NCBI RefSeq assembly: GCF_042242105.1
Contig: NC_092012.1
Location: 3,271,970-3,335,969 of the forward strand
Direction of reading: 5' to 3'
Origin: Pempheris klunzingeri
Taxonomy: Eukaryota; Chordata; Actinopteri; Acropomatiformes; Pempheridae
DNA length: 64,000 bases
Below, piece by piece: positions 13,259-27,738 of this stretch. The notes below the pieces were generated by a model, which was given only the letters and a program-made list of their open reading frames with translations, was not told the DNA's origin and did not search any database. How positions within the stretch are numbered: position 1 is the first letter of the stretch; the number at the start of each line of letters is the position of its first letter. The position numbers and the translations under genes are program-made.

Positions 13259-13441
13259 TAAAGATGCAACTAATGATTATTTTAATCTGTTGAGTATTTT
13301 CTCTTTCAGTTGATTAGTTTTATTAAAGCAGAAAGTGGTGAAAAATATTCACCTTTAATCAGCTGGACTTCTAAAACATTCTTTTTCAAAATAGTTGCCT
13401 ATTAATAGGAGACAACTAACTGATTAGTCGTTGCAGCTTTA
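13259..13441. mobile_element. hAT-like MITE between prc1 and ptpmt1
   Basis: A 183-bp element with inverted ends TAAAGATGCAACTAATGATT and AGTCGTTGCAGCTTTA. It is flanked by imperfect 8-bp duplications CTATTGAC (13251-13258) and CTGTTGAT (13442-13449). It is the same family as 3667-3848 and the clearest example in the window. There is no coding capacity. Confidence 0.75.
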
Positions 13442-14469
13442 CTGTTGATGCACCAGTGTAAAAAGATTTCACAATAAAATGTGACTTCCTGGTATTTATC
13501 TGGTCTGTTTAGCATAAAATCAGCTGTTTTTGAAGGGAAGAAGTGGAAAAATAATGATCAGAAACCATATTTACAGTCAGAGATTAGTATTTTAAGTATT
13601 AAGCAGGAGTCTTTTTGGCTCAGTTGTGGTCAAGAGAAGTGCAGTCAGTAAAGAGGGAGAGATAACATGAACTACAATAGAGTGATCTCAGTGTCAGCAG
13701 GTTCCCTCGACTGAAGGTCTTAAAGATTTACCCACTGGACTGTGATAAGCCTTGAATGCGAGCTAAAGTGGAGGAGTTTATCTCTCAAAGCTCAACACTA
13801 ATGAGTGAAGATTTCAAATGATGGGAAACAACATTTTATAAGATCTGACGACTGAAACTACACTTTAGCAGCTGGTATCATTAAAGTGACAGCAAATCAA
13901 ACTTTACCACCAACTACGGTATCAAATACTTGATTAAGTTAAGATTTAACTCAATCAGTGTTGATTAGACAGCTGAACATGAGATGCTGTTATCTGACTT
14001 TGTCTCAGTAGGTCTTCACTTAGTTGTGATGTGATAACCAGACTACTGCTTTCACTGGCACGTCTGAACAGATTAAAGTTGTGAGGTTTTCTGTGTAACA
14101 AAGACAGTCTGTTAGCAATAACTTCCCATGACAATCACTATAATCCCTGTCGAAGTTGATAGTGGTGCTGAAGTAGAGGATAAAAGGAATATTTGTGCCT
14201 CACCAGTCAAAGATGAAGTGGACACGTGGCCTTAAAATGTCTCAAATGGACGTTAGGGCTGAATTTGAGGACTTTATATAACAAGGTGACAAAAAAAAAA
14301 TGTAAGTTGTTGCCCCCTCATGCCACATACATAACGTATATATATACAGGTAGTTAAAATGACCAATGACCATAGATGTATACACTTTGGAAATAATTCA
14401 GTAGTGCACAAGTCTTAAGAGAAGATGAAATTAGGTGGTTAAAATATTCTATAACGATGATTATTATAA

Positions 14470-14935
14470 CAATAATTGTTCCTTCTACAGAGTCTCAGGG
14501 AAGCTAATCCACATCTTTTAATAGCATCTGAAAACCCACTTGATCACCTTTACCTGGTTTCTATATCTTTATATTTGGTGGTTTGTCTTTTTCCCTGTTT
14601 TAAACGTTTGTCTTCTCTGTCTCTTATTTCTGTTTTACATTTTTCTTCCTCCCGTAGATGCACCTTGCAACTTGTGTTTTAAAAAAAAGTTATCTAAATG
14701 AAAGCGTGTTTGCTTGCAAATACACTTTATTTATTTATACAAATAGAAAAGAAAAAAAAGTCAAGTTTATACTGCACATTTCATGAGACAGGTGTTGACT
14801 CAATGTGCTTCAAATTCAGAAGCAAAAAAACATCATACATGAAAAAAAACATATAAGCAGGTATTTAAATGTGAAAACACAGGAGGATCTGTTGTTCCAG
14901 TCAGCAGGACCATAATGACTGAAGAGACATACACA
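14470..14935. mobile_element. Two degraded non-LTR-like repeat fragments
   Basis: 14470-14700 ends in ATGCACCTTGCAACTTGTGTT plus an A-rich tail. 14715-14935 contains TCAAGTTTATACTGCACATTTCATGAGACA and CAATGTGCTTCAAA, then CCATAATGACTGAA. Both resemble retroelement fragments frequent in teleost genomes (from memory). Neither encodes a recognisable protein. Confidence 0.5.
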
Positions 14936-15009
14936 GAAAAACAGTTGGAAAACAGTAAAATCTGTCTTTCTGGTTTTTGATGTTTATTTTGTGAAGGTCA
15001 CGAGTTTTA

Positions 15010-15231
15010 CTTTGAAGACCGGAAGTGCTGCCGGTATGGACTTCCGGGGGAGGAACCTCCACAGAGCTACACATGCTAGCATGTTGCTAGCCGGCTTACA
15101 GATGACACTGCACGGCATGCGGTCCAGACACACCGCCCCTGGTAACACTGTATGCTAATGGGAAGCCCTGCCGACGCCTGAAGCTCAGTTTTCACATTAT
15201 TATTATTATATTATTGTTTTTAATCTCCGCC
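15010..15231 (+). promoter_or_regulatory. ptpmt1 promoter with paired ETS-type sites
   Basis: Upstream of the ptpmt1 start lie ACCGGAAGT at 15018-15026 and its reverse form ACTTCCGG at 15040-15047. Such sites bind ETS factors, including GABP/NRF-2, which commonly drive genes for mitochondrial proteins. No TATA box is visible. The sites are about 200 bp upstream of the ATG, a plausible place for the transcription start region. Assignment to ptpmt1 is by position. Confidence 0.5.
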
Positions 15232-17975
15232 ATGTCCGGAGCGTTAGCACGGCTGCTTTTCTACCCGACGTTAGCCTACAATGTTTTCATGGAGAAGGTG
15301 TCGTCCCGGCGGTGGTTTGACCGAGTGGACGAGACCGTGATCCTCGGAGCGCTGCCGTTCAGATCCATGACCAAACAGGTGAGGCTGCCGCACGGGACCA
15401 GGTGTGTCTGAGTGTCTGGGTGTCTTAGTTACATGATCAAGACCACAGAACCACCGTGGGAGCAGTTAGCATCACGGAAGCACATTTAGATCAGGAAAAG
15501 GGAAAGTTAGAAGGTGGGAGGTCACAGAGTTGTTGTGCTTTATGTTTATTTCTATTTGTTTTAAGTTGTTGTTAGTCTCAGTTTCAGTGTAGGTTCATTA
15601 TTATTACATAGGAGCAGATTTAAGCAGGACAATTTAACCAAACTGACAAAAGACTGAAGACATTTCCTGTTTAGTTAGTTTTGTATGTAGACAATGTTGT
15701 TTCATTTTTATCCCTAAAGACTAGTTTTTAGTTTTATTTCACTTAACTACAACTTTTTTTTACTTTAATACCCTTGTCACAACAAATAGTTAGTTAATCA
15801 GTTAGTCAGTTAATCTTTTGTGTCACAATAAATAAATCAGTTAATGTTTTCTGTCACAACAAATAAGTCAGTTAATCTTTTCTGTCACAACAAATAAGTC
15901 AGTTAATCTTTTCAGTCACAACAAATAAGTCAGTTAATCTTTTCTGTCACAATAAATAAGTCAGTTAATCTTTTCAGTCACAATAAATAAGTCAGTTAAT
16001 CTTTTCAGTCACAACAAATAAGTCAGTTAATCTTTTCAGTCACAATAAATAAGTCAGTTAATCTTTTCAGTCACAACAAATAAGTCAGTTAATCTGAAGC
16101 TGAAGCTGATTTCAGTTTCTCAAATGTGAAGATTTTGATGCTGATTAAAGTAAAACTTTTGTTCCTGTAAGATGAGCCGTGAGGACTAATGGAGGAAAAA
16201 CATCTTCTCATTAACTGATAATGCTTCCTGCTCACTAAGTCACAATAATAAATGTGTATCTTTTTGTAATTCATCAGTTTGAGTGTTTTTGCTTTTGTCA
16301 TTCCTCACTAAAGTCATTAGAAGGTCAGACACGTTGCTGACGGACTCTTAATGAATGTTTTGTTCCCCGTGTCTTTCAGTCTGTGGACTTTATATTTCAT
16401 AGGCTTCACTTTAATTGAAGCCTCAGTTGTTAATCCTGTTGTTTTGATCCACTGCAGTGCTGGAATATTAGCTGCAGCACAGTCCTACATATAAATCAGA
16501 CCCAGACAATTAAAAGTAGTGGCTGCTGTCGGTAGCTCCTCAGCAGATTAAAAAAGAGACTCGGAGAACTGATGGTTGTCATTTCTTGTGTTGCAGCTGG
16601 TAGAAACAGAAAATGTTGGAGGAGTTATCACCATGAATGAGATGTATGAGACTAAATATTTCTGCAACTCAACTGAGGTGAGTTTACTTCACTTTTCCTT
16701 CCTGTCTTTAAAGAAAAGCCTCGTTCATTTTAATTTAACTTGGGTCCGACTTTTACGTACTTTTAGTTCTTAAGGGTCAGATTGTCATTCAACATTATGG
16801 AAAAGATCCCTACTGATATAGACCTGCTATAGACCTGTTATAGCCCTGTTATAGACCTGATATAGACCTGCTATAGACCTGCTATAGACCTGATATAGTG
16901 CTGATATAGACCTGATATAGACCTGATATAGACCTGTTATAGACCTGTTGTAGACCTGTTGTAGACCTGTTGTAGAGCCGATATAGACCTGTTATAGACC
17001 TGATATAGACCTGCTATAGACCTAATACAGACCTGCTATAGACCTGATATAGACCTGATATAGACCTGATATAGTGCTGATATAGACCTGTAAGCAGATA
17101 GAGAGATGTAACCAGAGGAGCGGGAGTGTTGACCTCCTCCGGCAGGTGTAAACAGAGCTGAGGGTGGCTTCTTCTTTCCGGCAATTCATAAATGACGGAC
17201 TGATTTGATGTCTTTGATGATGGCGGCAGGAGTGGCGGGCTGCAGGGGTGGAGCGGCTGAGGTTGAGCACTGTGGACCTCACCGGCGTTCCCAGCCTGGA
17301 GAACCTGCACCGAGGGGTGGAGTTTACCCTGCAGCACCGGGACCAAGGAACCAGCGTGTACATCCACTGCAAGGCCGGACGCTCCCGCAGCGCTACCATG
17401 GCCGCCGCCTACCTTATTAGGGTGAATACAAAACCATGGAGAGGTCACAGTGTCATTTCATCCCCTGTTGTTTACCCTGTAATCTAATCATCAGTTTTAA
17501 ACAGGTGGTTATCACATAAACCATTTATGTAACTCTGTCCCCCATCTCTTAAAGAGTTTATGTGATGTCTCATTTCTATGCTGGAGGCTGTTATGTAAGG
17601 GCTTAAACCATTTATACATTTATTAATGAAATGCATCAGTTTATCAGAAAATGTATTGACAGTTGTTTTAATATCTGATTAATTGTTTGCAGCAGGGCAC
17701 AAAATGTGTTTCTAACGTTTTAGTCCGAGCGTTTTTGCTTGAAATGCACATCTCCAGTTCAAAATCTGGTGTCTGGTCCCAGCTGTCTATTTCAGTCAGT
17801 GAGCAGCGAGTCTGTTGATTTTGACATTGCACTTTGCCACTGACAGTTACACTGCTGCACCCCAGAGGAAGCCTGTCAGAAGCTGGCGTCCGTTCGACCG
17901 CACATCCTGGTGCGCTCCGCTCAGCTGGAGATGCTGAGGAAATACTACCAGCAGGTGTGCGGACAGTCCAGCTGA
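15232..17975 (+). CDS. ptpmt1: Protein-tyrosine phosphatase mitochondrial 1 (phosphatidylglycerophosphate phosphatase)
   Basis: Dual-specificity phosphatase of the mitochondrial inner membrane. It dephosphorylates phosphatidylglycerophosphate to phosphatidylglycerol in cardiolipin synthesis. Four coding exons: 15232-15378, 16597-16677, 17230-17421 and 17847-17975. They join to 182 residues (human about 201) and end at TGA 17973-17975. The PTP signature HCKAGRSR is at residues 122-129, giving catalytic Cys123 and Arg129 (CX5R). The STVDLTG segment near residue 90 holds the likely general-acid Asp. The N-terminus [20 protein letters not shown] is hydrophobic with few acidic residues, fitting mitochondrial targeting or anchoring. 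The ATG at 15232 was chosen because it sits in a GCC-ATG context and yields the conserved N-terminus. The 11-bp tandem array in intron 2 ends about 135 bp before exon 3. Confidence 0.96.
15778..16095 (+). repeat. 31-bp minisatellite in ptpmt1 intron 1
   Basis: About ten head-to-tail copies of a 31-bp unit (CACAACAAATAAGTCAGTTA then ATCTTTTCAGT). The first copy is expanded; the rest differ by only one to three substitutions (CAACAA/CAATAA, CAGT/CTGT). Such low divergence indicates recent expansion. Confidence 0.95.
16814..17093 (+). repeat. 11-bp minisatellite in ptpmt1 intron 2
   Basis: About 25 copies of TATAGACCTGN arranged in tandem, with the variable last base mostly A, T or C and occasional TATAGTGCTGA or TGTAGACCTGT variants. 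The array ends about 135 bp upstream of exon 3. Its lack of frame-stopping symmetry gives spurious open frames on the minus strand. Confidence 0.95.
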
Positions 17976-18544
17976 GGGAGAGCGGGGCGGCCGCTCGGAC
18001 TGGACTCAGAGCTTTGCACGATCCTCGACATCATCATCATGTAGACCTGAAGAAAATGCTGAATACTTGGGTTTTCCTCCTTTTATTTTTAAAGGAAAGT
18101 GTCATGAGTTTTACTGAGGAATGGCAACGTTTTAGTAGTTACTTCACAACATACCAGTAATCACCCCGACTGCCTGGTTTCCTGCATGTGGCTGAAATGC
18201 ATTCGTTTTATATCTGGAAGTTTTGAAGCTCAAAATCAAGAAACTGACCACTTTCAAAGTACCTGACCTGCCCCTCGTTTGGATTTCTGAATCCATCATC
18301 CTGTTTCAGCCAAAAATACCATCAAATTCCTCGAGCTAATGAGCACTGCAGTCCAGTGTGTTTGTGACTGCGGTCATAGAAACACTCCACTTGATCCAGT
18401 TGCTGTGCTTGTTGCATTTAGACTGCAGTGGTGCAACAAGACAAGGACATTTCAGCGCTGTTACAGTTTAAGAATGCTTTATTTCAGGTGATCATATTTT
18501 GTTTTGGTGCCTCATAGCTTCAAAAAATACTGACAATGGTGTTG

Positions 18545-18550
18545 AATAAA
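18545..18550 (+). terminator. ptpmt1 polyadenylation signal
   Basis: AATAAA 570 bp after the ptpmt1 stop codon, in a non-repetitive 3' UTR-like stretch and followed by a TG-rich sequence. It is the first canonical signal downstream of the gene. Confidence 0.65.
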
Positions 18551-19205
18551 ATATCTGTGAGATGAAACCAGTCTAATGGTGTTTATGCTCTTTGGTATTA
18601 ATGGTGAATACATGCATATATGGGAATGAAAGCTGTTTTAGTGGAGCAACATTAAAACACACTAATCTGCAGACGGAGCACTATTATAGCACTAGTATTT
18701 ATCTTTTTAGCCAGAGCTGAAAAGGGACAAAGAACAGTACTGAAATGAGGTACCAGCACCTGCAAATTATTCTTCAGTATAGCCAATAAATGCAGGTAGT
18801 ATTTGTGCATGTTTCAGGTGGGAATAATGTACCGTTTACTAGACAATAGTTATCTGATTTATTTTTTTACACTGACACGCCAGAAAAATTGGCTTTTGAT
18901 TAATACTGTTTATCATATGAATTGAGTATTTCATCCACTCATCACTCTAATTCACTTCACAATGTGCAATAGTTTTTAATATCTCCCTCTTCTATTTTCA
19001 TATACCCCCTATGTATATTATATTGTTTCTATCTTTATACTTCCTCTGTGTTAACTGTACACACACACACATATATATATTTTATACATATATATATATA
19101 TAAATATATCTCCTCCTGTCTGCTGTGACATAGTACATTTAATTTTACTATAATAAAGTATTACTATTATTATTATCTTATCTTAATATGGACACTTCCC
19201 CTCCG
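18551..19205. other. ptpmt1-ndufs3 spacer
   Basis: AT-rich spacer. 18945-19180 holds CAATGTGCAATAGTTTTTAA, an (AC)n(AT)n run at about 19060-19108 and an ATAATAAAG end, resembling a non-LTR element tail. No gene is seen. Confidence 0.55.
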
Positions 19206-19222
19206 GCCCACCAGGGGGCGAC
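19206..19222 (+). promoter_or_regulatory. CTCF-like motif upstream of ndufs3
   Basis: CCACCAGGGGGCGAC (19208-19222) matches the core CTCF consensus closely in plus orientation. It lies about 50 bp upstream of the ndufs3 ATG, between ptpmt1 and ndufs3. The match is by eye. Occupancy would need ChIP data. Confidence 0.5.
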
Positions 19223-19274
19223 AGGCCAACATCAGACGCGTCACTGAGCGCAGAGCAGCTTCCACAGAACAAAC

Positions 19275-23714
<4,440 letters not shown>

Positions 23715-23780
23715 GACCCCCCCCCCCGGGTTTCATCACCGTTGTCTCTGTTCGACAAACCCACCTGAAATATTTATGTA

Positions 23781-23786
23781 AATAAA
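23781..23786 (+). terminator. ndufs3 polyadenylation signal
   Basis: AATAAA 66 bp after the stop codon (with a further overlapping copy at about 23793), giving a very short 3' UTR. A run of ten C residues (23717-23726) lies between stop and signal. Confidence 0.8.
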
Positions 23787-24814
23787 AATACTAATAAAAC
23801 CATCGTGAAAAGATTTTCTGTGGATCTGTGGTTTTTTACAAGACGGCAAAATATCTAATTTAAGCAGCTTTTTTTGGCCCAAAGTCTAAAAAATGTGGCA
23901 GATTTTGTTTTTGGCCTTTTAACTCTTCACAAAGAGAGCGCCTTAAGTTTTATGTCTATGTTCCACCTTCATTTCAGCAGCATCTCTAATTAAGTCAATT
24001 TGAATCAAGGAAGCGCAGCTACCAAATCATTTACCTCTGAATCCAGACTGGTGTCCTCTTCCATCGGAGCGCTGCCCATTTAAAACGAATTACACAACAT
24101 TTTCTTGTTGAAATCTGAATTGTAATAATAGATAATAGTAATTTCAATCCACCATACTGGAGTCGCCCAGCAGGCTGCGCTGCACCGCAGGATACTAAAT
24201 CAGGACTCGATTGCTGTTTATCACACCTGTCGGTTCAGTTCATGAGTTCAGACATGAGTTCACATCACAGGTGCAATAACAAGTCGCCCTGTGCATTTCT
24301 TGTTTTTTATTTTCTCAAACATTTTCATCAAAGCATTCATTTAACATGTAAGAAATACTCAAAACATTTCAAAGAGTCAACATGAGCCAGACTACTGACA
24401 ACAGCACACGAGTCAAAATGTTTTGCTTTTTAATATACTTGTAGCTATTATTATCTTTTGGGACACAGATTTGCTATTTTGGCAATTTCGTCAAGACAAA
24501 TTAGAGAAATAAGAGAAGTACTTTCAACCACATTTTGACCCATGTCTGCTCGACACAGTTCCTAATACACAACGATCCATCTTTCATCAGGGTGATCAGA
24601 AAGAAAGAAGCACAGAGCAGAAACATTCAACATATTGTCAATCACTGTACAGATGATTCACTTAATAAAAATACAGTTAACAGGCGTCGACTGGGCCCGC
24701 GAAGCTGCTCAGCCACCGTGAGAAAGTATCTTTTTAATCCATTGTATTTTTAGTTACAAGCATGCATCACACAAGTGCTTCTGAGTGTGTCGGATGAGTT
24801 TCGCTCAAGTCGCC

Positions 24815-24842
24815 TCACACACACACACACACACACACACAC
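24815..24842. repeat. (CA)n microsatellite
   Basis: About 14 CA units between ndufs3 and c1qtnf4. Confidence 0.95.
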
Positions 24843-25601
24843 GAGTTCTGATTCACTGAACTGGGTCACGTCGGTCTTAAAGTAAAACTCAGGCCATCGC
24901 AGGTCCACCCTGTGTGCGCCGCTCACTCTGAGGCTGAAAGGGAGAAACCACAGAGGGACACTTGCAGTATCGTTTCATTACTGTGGAAAAAAATTGCATC
25001 CCATCGTCCACAACCTTGAGAAGAGGCTGCAGCCGTACAGGACAGGAGGCTGTGGTTAGTAACACTGTGGTGGAAGAGGGTGTGATGCCTGAGACTCTCT
25101 GTCTGTTATTAGTTTTCAGACAAGGTGTGAGACTATTTCCCCAGTGCCAGAGAGACTTTTATGACTTGGAGGAAAGCTCAGCTTGTCGGCTCTCTGACTG
25201 CTCGACACGGCCACATTTTCAGGTTTTTCTTATTTAATTGGTCTTTTCAAAGTTTTGATTATACGTATTGTTCTGCGTTTTTCTTTTTCCTCTCCTATGT
25301 TGGTGAACTCGGAGAGGTCAGAAACCCTGGTTTGGAAATCACATACATCTTCAACGTAAAACTGAGCCTGCTGCAGCATCTGAGAGACAGTACTGTTGGC
25401 CAAGGGAGGAGACACACACCGAGGACTCCAATTATTTTAGCAAGCAATTGTACCCGGGGGGCTGTGGCCTCCCCCGGCCCCCTTAGCATATGTATGTACC
25501 ATATTGTATCTCAAATCACTGACTCTGGTGCTTATTTTGTTTGTTTGTTGGAGTGTTGGAGAGAACAAAAAACTACTATAATGAGCTGATGATGATATAA
25601 C

Positions 25602-25933
25602 GAGGGCAGCTTGGTGGTGCGGTGGTTTGCTCTGTTACCTCACAGCAAGAGGGTTCGGTTCAAGGTTTGAATCTGGTCTGAGCTTTGAACCTTTCTGTGT
25701 GGAGTTTGCATGTTCTCCCTGCGCTTGTTTGGTTTTTTTTTCTCCGGCTTCTTCCCGCAGTCCAAAGACACGCAGGTTAATTAGTGACTCTAAATTGCCT
25801 GTAGGTGAGAGTGTGAATGGTCGTCTGTCTCTATGTGTCAAGGCCTGTGATTGACAAGTCCAGGGTGTTCCCCACCTCCAGCCCCCCTGCGACCCTTAAG
25901 GAAATGCAGTGTAGATAACGGACGGATGGATGA
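25602..25933 (+). mobile_element. tRNA-derived SINE-like repeat
   Basis: Head GGTGCGGTGGTTTGCTCTGT with CTCACAGCAAGAGGGTTCGG and TTGAATC resembles a tRNA promoter region. The body has GTGTGGAGTTTGCATGTTCT, CAGTCCAAAGACACGCAGGT and ATTGCCTGTAGGTG, and the tail is ACGGACGGATGGATGA. This is the typical order of a very abundant teleost SINE-type repeat. The copy is nearly full length with some deletions. Confidence 0.75.
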
Positions 25934-27738
25934 TACAATGAGTGAAACACCTGACTTTACAGCTGCGAAAGTTCACCATTAACTTGTTAACTTTGTCTGG
26001 TAGTGATGAGTAATTAGCATATACTGAGTTTAGCTGGAGACAAAGTCAATGAGAGCAGTGGAAGTGAACCATAACAGTAAAACTCTGGTCTGTAAAACTG
26101 AAACATTGAGCTACAAGATGCCAAGACGCTCCACAGAGCGGAGAACTGTAGAGTCATTGGATTATTCTTTAAATTCTCGACTCTTCGAGCAACCTCTGTC
26201 ATGTTACACACAGAAGTGGCAGCAGAAATTGGGTGAACCATCCCTTTAAAATTGTAGTCCAGTATATAATAAAACAAACTTTTACTGAACCAGTCTGAGT
26301 TTTCAGCAAGTAAACTGCTCTGTTTGCAGCACACCTGTGTGTCTCGACCATAGTTAGAACCAGAACTTCACTTTACAAATTCACATCCACTTAACTCTAA
26401 TAAAAAAAATGTAAATGTTCAATCACGGTGAAGTATTACTTCACATGGTGCTTCTCCAGCAGAGAAGGTGATTTCATAAAGTCAGGGTTCATCGCAATTT
26501 GAACAGCATCATCTTTCTCCCGGCGGTGTGAAATTAAACAGACATGCATATTACAGTTGCCCGGGAGAAGCAATTAGATTTTCCCCACAGTGGTCGCCAT
26601 CTGAAGAAATGAATTAAACGCTGCTAGAATTAGAAATCAAATTACGGTCCAGATCCCTGCAGGCCCAGAGGTGGCATGTGGTCAACAGTCTGTACGGGAT
26701 GGATAGACAGTCTGCGCTTTTTTTTCCGAAACTGTGTCAGTTCGTCCTGCCGTCCTCTGCTCCCACTGTGGCCGAACATCGGGGCGAGAAACACTTCAAG
26801 ATGAAGAGGAAAGCCACTCATTTTGACACAAAACACACTGTTCATATATTTTTCACATGCCTCTTAAGACAAAGAAAGTAAAGTCTTTTTTTTTTTTTTT
26901 TACATACAAGCAGAAACACCAAGTCATTGACGAGGATAATAATGAATGCACTTACAGAATTATTTCACTTCAAAACTAAAATTCTGTGATTACCTCCTCG
27001 CCTCCATGTCAGTCCAAACTCCCCCAACGCTGCAGTTAATGATCTTTGCTTATAGTTAAAAAAAAAAAGAGCATGAAATGTTCATCAAATTCCTCTAATC
27101 AGTATTTTCTTTGAGCATGATAATCAGACTGAACTGCCCTTTTGTTTTCACTTCACAGGGAGACTGTGGCTGCAAGGATGCGTGTCGGCTTTTGGACCCA
27201 CTGTGCAATCATTTGATTTGAAAATACTTCAATCATGGTGTCCTCACACTGGCTGCAGAGTATTTCTTTTTGAGCTGTAAAAAAAAAAAAAAAATGATGC
27301 CACAAATTCCTGTGACATGGAAGTGCGATAGATGAGTCCCAGTGCATTTTGGCAGCGGCACTAACTTAAATGAGAGTTCGGCTTACACAGAGGAGAGATG
27401 GTAATGACTGAGTTTTCATTACAGAGCGAAATATTCAATTAGAGTTCACATTACAGTCCTTCAAGGTTCCACATTTGAGTGCGATGGAGTCATTTCCTGG
27501 GAAGCCATTAGCTGGAAATCGAAGAGATTTTCATTTGAGCTCAGCCGTCAGCCCAAGGTCCCTGTGACTTTGTGGAGGAATTCACATGAAGAGGAATTTC
27601 AGAGACAACCATGAAGCAACATTCATTATGAGGATTCTCCACTTACACGCAAACCAGAAAGTCCCCAACCTTTTGTGGACTTTTCCACTTTGCATGAATT
27701 CCTCCCACAATGTTCAGTCCCTAGCCCGTGTGCTGCAG

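Larger units (their letters stand above)
12968..15009. other. prc1-ptpmt1 spacer without a gene
   Basis: AT-rich intergenic DNA. It contains the MITE at 13259-13441 and the non-LTR fragments at 14470-14935. In 13450-14470 I see no coding exon, RNA gene or recognised repeat. Confidence 0.7.
23790..27738. other. ndufs3-c1qtnf4 convergent spacer, possible long c1qtnf4 3' UTR
   Basis: The two genes converge here. Read on the minus strand, the nearest AATAAA that I noticed downstream of c1qtnf4 is at about 24305-24310, so either the c1qtnf4 3' UTR is long or a variant signal is used. The block contains (AC)n at 24815-24842, a SINE at 25602-25933, a T run at 26885-26902 and non-repetitive AT-rich blocks at about 26450-26640 and 27400-27640. 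No coding exon was seen. Confidence 0.6.

Noticed and set aside
15778-17093. CRISPR-like arrays
   Set aside because: Both arrays are head-to-tail repeats without spacers, inside introns of a vertebrate gene. They are minisatellites.
17014-17448. 144- and 125-codon minus-strand frames
   Set aside because: They are antisense to ptpmt1 exon 3 and run into the 11-bp tandem array, which has no stops in that frame.
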